Source: Patescibacteria group bacterium
GTDB lineage: Bacteria > Patescibacteriota > Microgenomatia > UBA10105 > UBA927
Assembly: GCA_003545435.1 (NCBI GenBank)
Contig: DPYI01000011.1
Location: 2,413-12,162, forward strand
Direction of reading: 5' to 3'
DNA: 9,750 nucleotides
Shown: in pieces, positions 5,105 through 9,750 of the stretch
Position numbering within the stretch: position 1 is the first letter of the stretch
Layout: each line of letters opens with the position of its first letter
Translations under genes and position numbers: made by a program
Notes under the pieces: model-generated
Database searches by the model: none
What the model was told of the DNA's origin: nothing
The model's input: only the letters and a program-made list of their open reading frames with translations

Positions 5105-5113
5105 TGATATAAT
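5105..5113 (+). promoter_or_regulatory. Extended -10 promoter of the glycosidase gene
   Basis: TGATATAAT fits the extended -10 consensus TGnTATAAT, which can work without a -35 box; none is obvious here. Only eight bases separate it from the ATG at 5122 and there is no Shine-Dalgarno sequence, so the mRNA is probably leaderless. The same nine bases precede the glycosyltransferase gene. Confidence 0.6.
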
Positions 5114-5121
5114 CACGCCAT

Positions 5122-6387
5122 ATGGGAGAAATAGCCCCAACAAGTCCAGTAATAGAACCTAAACCGCCATCGCCGGAAATCAAACCGGTTCCCTTAAATC
5201 CAGAACCGAAAATTTTTCGGCCCAATGTCGGTGTTACAATTACTCATCATTTACCTGATACTGACTATTCATGGCTTTCACTGGAAAAAGACGGTGGATT
5301 TGCAAAAACAACGGAAAAACTTGTCAAAGATGGCATCACAGACCAACGGTTTGACATTCGCTGGAATCGGGTGCAACCTGACAACAATCAACCTCCAGAC
5401 GAACATTATCTGGAGCGGTCAAAAACTATTGTAGAAATTGGGCACGAAAAAGGACTGAAAAATATTATTGTTCTTTCTTCAGCGCCGGCTTGGGCACTGG
5501 AACTTGCCAGAACAAATCCGGCAGCATTTTCCGAAAGCTATGCAAAATATGTTGACACTGTCTTTTCTGCACTAGCAAAAAACGGCGGTATCCCTCCGGC
5601 TGAAATTCAAATCTTCAACGAACTGAATATGCGAAACTACACACCAGCTGAACTTCTTCCCAACCTTGACTCCTGCATTTCTATTCTCCGAACAAAATCT
5701 GAAAAATATTTCGGGGAAAAAATTCCGCTTGTTGCCACACTTCAGGTGTCATCCCCACTCTCTCTTACGTCAATTCCCTCTTTTATGGAAGGAGCTATTC
5801 CTTTTATTAAAAAGCATCAGGATCTTCTGGCTAAATTTGATCAGATTAATGTTGATTACTATCCCGGCGTTTGGCATCAGCCAATGAAATCAATAAAAAA
5901 ACACTTAAAACATATTGACTATTATATTAAGGCTCTGCACTACCGTAACGATCCCGAGAAGGCTCAGACATTGCAAACACCGCTTGATGTCTTCCGGACA
6001 TTCGGAAATATGGAGCTATTGGAACAAAGTCTGGATGCTCTCCAACCCCTTGCCCAAAAGGGTGTTAAGATCGGTATTGGAGAAGTTGGTGTCCCGTCAA
6101 TCGCACCGTTTGAAACAGAGACAATGATGGCTGAACATCAAAAACTTCAAACCCTTGGTACTGCAATAGTACTTCGAAAACTTCAGCCGATTATTGAGAA
6201 ATATCATCTTACCGGAGTCGGAGTGTATAGCCTTATGGATGAACCGGAACGGGAAGCGGGAGCATTTAATTGGGGATTATATGATAAAGACGGAAAAGAA
6301 AAGCATATCGTTGGAAAATTCGCAGAACTTCTTTCCCGAATTCGCCCCACACCACGTGAATCTCTGGAAGATATTGCTCAGGGCTAG
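5122..6387 (+). CDS. Clan GH-A-like glycoside hydrolase
   Basis: A 421-residue protein with the pattern of a (beta/alpha)8-barrel glycosidase. The probable acid/base is E167 in IFNELN (the Asn-Glu pair at the end of strand 4), and the probable nucleophile is E321 in IGIGEVG (strand 7). Other barrel-like strands are NVGVTI (35-40), ITDQRFDIRW (72-81) and IIVLSSAPAW (115-124). The family within the clan (for example GH39- or GH5-like) and the substrate cannot be fixed from the sequence. Residues 5-30 form a proline-rich, lysine/glutamate-spaced segment resembling a linker. There is no signal peptide or membrane anchor, so the enzyme appears cytosolic unless exported otherwise. A TAA lies in frame 12 bases upstream of the ATG, so this is the first possible ATG. 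It is the only plus-strand gene, diverging from EndoQ and converging on the glycosyltransferase. Confidence 0.75.
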   Translation: MGEIAPTSPVIEPKPPSPEIKPVPLNPEPKIFRPNVGVTITHHLPDTDYSWLSLEKDGGFAKTTEKLVKDGITDQRFDIRWNRVQPDNNQPPDEHYLERSKTIVEIGHEKGLKNIIVLSSAPAWALELARTNPAAFSESYAKYVDTVFSALAKNGGIPPAEIQIFNELNMRNYTPAELLPNLDSCISILRTKSEKYFGEKIPLVATLQVSSPLSLTSIPSFMEGAIPFIKKHQDLLAKFDQINVDYYPGVWHQPMKSIKKHLKHIDYYIKALHYRNDPEKAQTLQTPLDVFRTFGNMELLEQSLDALQPLAQKGVKIGIGEVGVPSIAPFETETMMAEHQKLQTLGTAIVLRKLQPIIEKYHLTGVGVYSLMDEPEREAGAFNWGLYDKDGKEKHIVGKFAELLSRIRPTPRESLEDIAQG

Positions 6388-6412
6388 AGATTTATTTATC
6401 TTCCTTCATTTC

Positions 6413-6464
6413 GTGCTCATCTTATCTCACGTGCTCATCTTGCGTTTTTTACTCTCGTGCTCAT
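6413..6464. repeat. Intergenic 'gtgctcat' direct repeats
   Basis: Three exact gtgctcat copies begin at 6413, 6431 and 6457, in the same orientation as the copies at 294/317 and 4076/4100/4115. They fill the short convergent gap between the glycosidase and the glycosyltransferase. Confidence 0.7.
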
Positions 6465-6465
6465 C

Positions 6466-6491
6466 GTGATGCGCTCTTACCGGCGCATCAC
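6466..6491. repeat. 9-bp hairpin over the glycosyltransferase stop codon
   Basis: gtgatgcgc (6466-6474) pairs with gcgcatcac (6483-6491) around an eight-base loop, and the TGA of the glycosyltransferase lies within the stem. There is no T-run on either side, so it is not a classical terminator, although it may end or protect convergent transcripts. Confidence 0.55.
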
Positions 6492-7306
6492 TCAAACACT
6501 TCTTTCATGAGTTTCGAGAGTTTCGTGGAAAATTTCTTCAGAACCGAAGAGCTTATTTTTTTCTTTCTCTTCCCATAGAGATGTCCGCCCATCTCATAGC
6601 CATTGGTCAGCGCCTTGTTTGTCAAAATCCAGTAAAATGCTGCTTTTGCGCCCTGCTGGATAAATTTCAACTTTCCTTCTTTTCTCAGACGCCTCATGGA
6701 CCAAATATAAAGAACTTCCCGACAAATAGAGAAAGGGTGGCCTGTTTTTTTGACTTTATTGGAAAAATCTACATCTTCTCCCCACTGTAAACCGTCCGTA
6801 TACCCTCCAACGCGGTTAAAAATCTCTTTGGAAACTGCGGTAAAGGGGCCGGGAGAAAATGGCCGCTTTACCAAAATAGAACCTTCCAACACTATATTCC
6901 CGAATAATGCAAAAATTGTATCATTCAGAACATTGCTGTCCGGCCGGGTCCATGAGGTAAAAAATGCCGGTTTTTCCTCGCGGATAAACACTTCCATCCG
7001 GTCAACGGCATACGGCATCATCTCGTTGTCCGCATCCAAAAACACGAGCCATTCCCCTGTCGCTTTTTGAGCCCCGAAATTGCGCTGGTAAGGTAAATTC
7101 GCGTGGTCTGCAACTACAACAGAAAGTTTGGGGAGTTTTGTTTCAAAAGACTTTGCTTTTTCCACTGTTTTATCTTTGGACCTGCCGTCCACAACGATCA
7201 CCTCAAAATTTTTACTCGTTTGCATTGAAAGGGATTTGAGAAGTGTTGGTAAAAAATGCTCTTCGTTGAGCGCCGGAATGATAATAGAGATAAACGGCTC
7301 CCCCAT
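6488..7306 (-). CDS. Family 2 glycosyltransferase
   Basis: A 272-residue GT-A fold glycosyltransferase that transfers a sugar from a nucleotide-sugar donor, probably for cell-surface polysaccharide or glycolipid. The family hallmarks are visible: FISIIIPALNEE at the N-terminus (nucleotide-binding strand), VVDGRS with D40, the metal-binding DAD at 91-93 in LVFLDADNEM, and the acceptor-side GEDVDF at 176-181 with the probable catalytic acid. A basic C-terminal region follows (GKRKKKISSS). There is no clear transmembrane segment, so membrane contact would be peripheral. Its own extended -10 promoter lies nine bases before the ATG. The antiporter gene upstream and this gene share a direction but are separated by 53 bases of repeat-like DNA. 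Confidence 0.9.
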   Translation of the reverse strand: MGEPFISIIIPALNEEHFLPTLLKSLSMQTSKNFEVIVVDGRSKDKTVEKAKSFETKLPKLSVVVADHANLPYQRNFGAQKATGEWLVFLDADNEMMPYAVDRMEVFIREEKPAFFTSWTRPDSNVLNDTIFALFGNIVLEGSILVKRPFSPGPFTAVSKEIFNRVGGYTDGLQWGEDVDFSNKVKKTGHPFSICREVLYIWSMRRLRKEGKLKFIQQGAKAAFYWILTNKALTNGYEMGGHLYGKRKKKISSSVLKKFSTKLSKLMKEVFE

Positions 7307-7315
7307 ACTCTCGGT

Positions 7316-7324
7316 ATTATATCA
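7316..7324 (-). promoter_or_regulatory. Extended -10 promoter of the glycosyltransferase gene
   Basis: On the minus strand this reads TGATATAAT, identical to the element before the glycosidase gene. Nine bases separate it from the ATG at 7306 and no good -35 is seen, so a leaderless transcript is likely. Confidence 0.6.
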
Positions 7325-7359
7325 AACTTGTCGTATTCGTTGTATGAGTCTTATACGTC

Positions 7360-8298
7360 TTATATCTTCATCATCTCAAAAGCCACGAAGAGAAAGTAAA
7401 GAATAAAAAGCACAATCCCCTCGCGTCTGGTGATGTCCCGTTTGGAGGATGCAGCCCACCAGAAAAAAAGTGCGGTTCCGGCAAGAAGTATGAGTGTAGC
7501 ACGCATCCGTAAGTGATCCGGCACGGAAAACGGTGCAAACACGCAGATAACACCTAAAATCGGCGTGTTGATGACGGCACTCCCTAAAACATCCCCAAAC
7601 GCAATATCCCGTTTCTTTTTAATAATTGCTTCTACGGCAAGCGTCAATTCCGGCAGGTTGGTTCCAAATGTGATAAGGAAAAGCCCGATAACAAAAGGCG
7701 ATATGGAATACTGCCGGGCTAATCCTTCTCCTATGGTGACGATAAACCGCGATGAAAATGCCAACCCGACCAGTCCTCCCATTCCCAGCATCAACGCATG
7801 GAAGGAGTGCTTGACATTTTTCGCGTGGTGTTCCACGCGGTCAATGAAATGCTGTTCCCGATTGATAAAACCTATGTGAATAATGTAGACCAGAATAAGG
7901 ATAATGCCCTCAAACCGCGTCAGTCTCCCGTCCCACAATACGACTGCCGGCATGGCAACAACGAGCGTTGAAAGACCGATATCGCGGGTTGTCATGCCGT
8001 GATCAAGAATGATGCGCCGAAGAAACAACGCGCTTCCGCCCATGATAAATGAAAGAAGGAGAATGGATCCTCCCAATAAATTTCCGACGGACAACTGCGG
8101 TACGCCGTCCCGGACTGCCTGATAGGCCACAAACATTTCCGGTATGGTGGTAGCAAATCCCAAAATAAGAAATCCCAAAAGAAAACTCTGCACATGAAGA
8201 CGCTTTGAAAAATACGCGGTAGATTTGACAACCCAATTCGCTGAAACCGCTAAAATTATCCCTAACCCCATGAGATAAATGATGTTTTGAAAAACCAT
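7360..8298 (-). CDS. Na+/Ca2+ antiporter (CaCA family, YrbG-like)
   Basis: A 312-residue polytopic inner-membrane protein with about ten hydrophobic segments and the two inverted alpha repeats of the CaCA superfamily. Repeat 1 is FATTIPE (48-54, ion-binding E54) followed by VGNLLGGSI (71-79). Repeat 2 is FGTNLPE (211-217, E217) followed by FGDVLGSAVINTP (234-246). These glutamates coordinate cations in characterised exchangers. A hydrophilic loop at about residues 146-166 joins the halves. Length and motif order match bacterial YrbG-like calcium/sodium antiporters; true ion specificity is not known. The ATG has no Shine-Dalgarno sequence and directly follows an AT-rich repeat tract. Confidence 0.9.
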   Translation of the reverse strand: MVFQNIIYLMGLGIILAVSANWVVKSTAYFSKRLHVQSFLLGFLILGFATTIPEMFVAYQAVRDGVPQLSVGNLLGGSILLLSFIMGGSALFLRRIILDHGMTTRDIGLSTLVVAMPAVVLWDGRLTRFEGIILILVYIIHIGFINREQHFIDRVEHHAKNVKHSFHALMLGMGGLVGLAFSSRFIVTIGEGLARQYSISPFVIGLFLITFGTNLPELTLAVEAIIKKKRDIAFGDVLGSAVINTPILGVICVFAPFSVPDHLRMRATLILLAGTALFFWWAASSKRDITRREGIVLFILYFLFVAFEMMKI

Positions 8299-8421
8299 AA
8301 AATTTTAAATTCGAATATCGAAATTCGAAACAATATCAAAATTCAAATGTTTTAATATTTAAATATTTTAATTTATTTCGGATTTCGTGCTTCGTGCTTC
8401 GAATTTATCAAGGCACTATGT
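8299..8421. repeat. AT-rich intergenic tract with heptamer periodicity
   Basis: In one continuous seven-base register the sequence reads ttcgaat, atcgaaa, ttcgaaa (8310-8330) and, nine units from the first, ttatttc, ggatttc, gtgcttc, gtgcttc (8373-8400). The middle is more degenerate and contains the perfect palindrome aatatttaaatatt (8354-8367). It fills the gap between the ligase and the antiporter. Confidence 0.6.
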
Positions 8422-9750
8422 CTATTTAATGCTCTTCTGATTTCTATACATTTCCTCAATTTCTTTAACGGTCGTTGCCTGCCCGGCGTATTTATCTTTT
8501 CGCACTCTCGCAAGTCTTGGAAATCTCAAGGCATATCCGGCGCCATGAATCGGAGAAACCGTAATGTCATCAGCCGCAATTTCCACAACAATTTCGGGGT
8601 CAATCCACACATCTGGTTCCAGCACTTTTTCCACATCCTCATATTCTTTCGGAATTTTCGATGAACTATGAACCATAAACGATGAACGTAATTTTTTCCA
8701 CAATTCATCAGAAACTCCTGTCCCGATTTTTGTTAAGGACACAAAGCGCTCTCCTTTTTTCACGCCCACTAAAAACGCGCCGATTCCGAATCCCGCGCGC
8801 TTCCCTTCTCCTTTGTAATACCCCATGACCACTGCGTCAATCGTATCCGTCAGTTTTCCGGTCTTTCCTTCTTCTTCCTTAAATTTTACCCAGTGGAAAC
8901 CCTTCCTGCCCGGTTCGTACGGGCTTTCCCACTTTTTGACTACCGCGCCCTCCAGTCCTCTTTTTAACTGTTCATCGTGATAATTCCGCAGCACATCAAC
9001 ATCCGTAGTAACAATGTTAGGGGAAATGATAAGGACGTCGCCTTTTCTAATCGTAGCCTCAAGAATACCCCTTCGTTTTGATAACGGCTCTCCCATGAGG
9101 TCTTTCCCGTCTTTGTAGAGAATATCAAATACAAAAAACCTCAGGGGTATGGCATTACTAACGTGCGCAACATCATGTTTTCTTTTCCGGGTCATCGTTT
9201 CCTGAAAAGGAATCAGCCTGTCTGTTTTTACGTCATAGCCGATTGCCTCGCTGTCCAAAATCACTTCTTTTCCTCGAATCTGTTTTCCGATTCGGGTTAA
9301 TTCCGGATACATTGCTGTAGTATTCTCAAGGTTTCTCGAAAACGCCTGCACCCAACCTTTGTGCGTGTCATCCCGGAAGCCCGAAGGGCTATCCGGGATC
9401 CCCTTATGATCTCTCTTAAAATGAATAGCGGTACGGACTCCGTCATATTTCGGCTCGACATCCACTTCCCCCATTTTTTTAATCATTTCTACAGCGTTGG
9501 GGAGACGTGCGCAAAGCGAGGCAAGGATGGGCGCTCCGACTACTGCGGATACATGTCCAATTCCTTTTATTCCGTGCTCCTTTATGTGACGCGCAATATA
9601 TGCCATGTCAGGCCGAACGTTGTACGCTTCCTCAAGTTTCCCGTGGAGCGATTTATCTCCCGAGAGCATCCACGAAAACGCGTCCAGTATGGTCATATCC
9701 GAAAAACCCAAACGGAGTTTATCCAGAGGAATTCTCACAATATACCGGAC
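8422..9750 (-). CDS. ATP-dependent DNA ligase, C-terminal part (truncated by window edge)
   Basis: Archaeal-type ATP-dependent DNA ligase, which seals nicks through a lysine-AMP intermediate. At least 442 residues are visible. The 5' end is missing: the frame stays open to the edge, reading VRYIVRIPLDKLRLG, so the GTG at 9738 is an internal valine and not a start. Counting that valine as 1, the AMP-accepting lysine is K97 in EPKYDGVR (motif I). Motif III is FFVFDILY (201-208), motif IV EGAVVKKW (263-270) and motif V WVKFK (283-287), followed by the oligonucleotide-binding domain. Two short insertions interrupt conserved sequence: residues 112-126 (palindromic element) and about 353-360 (heptamer repeat). 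Ordinary bacterial replication uses NAD-dependent LigA, so this one may serve repair. The stop is TAG. Confidence 0.93.
   Translation of the reverse strand, partial: VRYIVRIPLDKLRLGFSDMTILDAFSWMLSGDKSLHGKLEEAYNVRPDMAYIARHIKEHGIKGIGHVSAVVGAPILASLCARLPNAVEMIKKMGEVDVEPKYDGVRTAIHFKRDHKGIPDSPSGFRDDTHKGWVQAFSRNLENTTAMYPELTRIGKQIRGKEVILDSEAIGYDVKTDRLIPFQETMTRKRKHDVAHVSNAIPLRFFVFDILYKDGKDLMGEPLSKRRGILEATIRKGDVLIISPNIVTTDVDVLRNYHDEQLKRGLEGAVVKKWESPYEPGRKGFHWVKFKEEEGKTGKLTDTIDAVVMGYYKGEGKRAGFGIGAFLVGVKKGERFVSLTKIGTGVSDELWKKLRSSFMVHSSSKIPKEYEDVEKVLEPDVWIDPEIVVEIAADDITVSPIHGAGYALRFPRLARVRKDKYAGQATTVKEIEEMYRNQKSIK
8660..8687. repeat. Heptanucleotide repeat inside the ligase gene
   Basis: Four consecutive units, gatgaac, tatgaac, cataaac and gatgaac. 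They encode SSFMVHSS, an apparent insertion just before the conserved KIPKEYEDV. Confidence 0.7.
9370..9399. repeat. Palindromic element inside the ligase gene
   Basis: atcccggaagccc (9370-9382) pairs with gggctatccgggat (9386-9399) around the loop gaa, with one bulged base. It encodes IPDSPSGFRD within an otherwise conserved IHFKRD...KGWVQAFSRNLENT stretch of the adenylation domain. Confidence 0.75.

Noticed and set aside
9736..9738. Start codon for the DNA ligase at this GTG
   Set aside because: The frame is open to the window edge and upstream codons read VRYI, continuing the conserved YIVRIPLDKLRLG segment. The gene is therefore cut by the window edge.

Overview
The window looks like a chromosomal segment of a Patescibacteria (CPR) bacterium, probably from the Microgenomates side. 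This is an inference, not a database result. The grounds are compact single-domain genes, intergenic gaps filled with short palindromes and seven-base repeats of the kind common in these genomes, an archaeal-type ATP-dependent DNA ligase, an EndoQ-type DNA repair enzyme, and small hypothetical proteins between housekeeping genes. TGA ends several genes, so the recoded UGA of Gracilibacteria/Absconditabacteria does not apply.

Layout. Positions 10-1274 (minus strand) hold peptidyl-tRNA hydrolase, a small helical protein of unknown function and acylphosphatase, closely spaced in one direction. Positions 1460-1792 hold a DUF4870/Tic20-like membrane protein with its own terminator. Positions 2009-3273 hold a tight three-gene minus-strand operon: an AbrB/MazE-like antitoxin, a PIN-domain (VapC-like) toxin, and a nucleoside deaminase whose first ~42 residues resemble the N-terminus of CopG/BrnA-type antitoxins. 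Positions 3341-4924 hold an endonuclease Q-like PHP/zinc-ribbon protein. A 197-base divergent region with a 28-base palindrome separates it from a plus-strand clan GH-A-like glycosidase (5122-6387). Convergent to that, and all on the minus strand, are a family 2 glycosyltransferase, a Na+/Ca2+ antiporter of the CaCA family, and the C-terminal part of an ATP-dependent DNA ligase that runs off the right edge.

Two features stand out. First, the toxin-antitoxin operon carries an apparent antitoxin-deaminase fusion as its third gene. Second, short repeats have entered coding sequence in frame. EndoQ carries four extra segments and the ligase two. All six coincide with palindromes, 'gctcat' words or heptanucleotide tandem repeats, and the last two repeat classes also occur between genes in this window. 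EndoQ also ends in QLGLF, which fits a bacterial sliding-clamp-binding motif.

Four genes or operons (antitoxin operon, EndoQ, glycosidase, glycosyltransferase) have a -10 box only 8-11 bases before the start codon, which suggests leaderless mRNAs. The pth, hypothetical and DUF4870 genes have Shine-Dalgarno-like sequences instead. No tRNA, rRNA, CRISPR array or transposase gene was seen.
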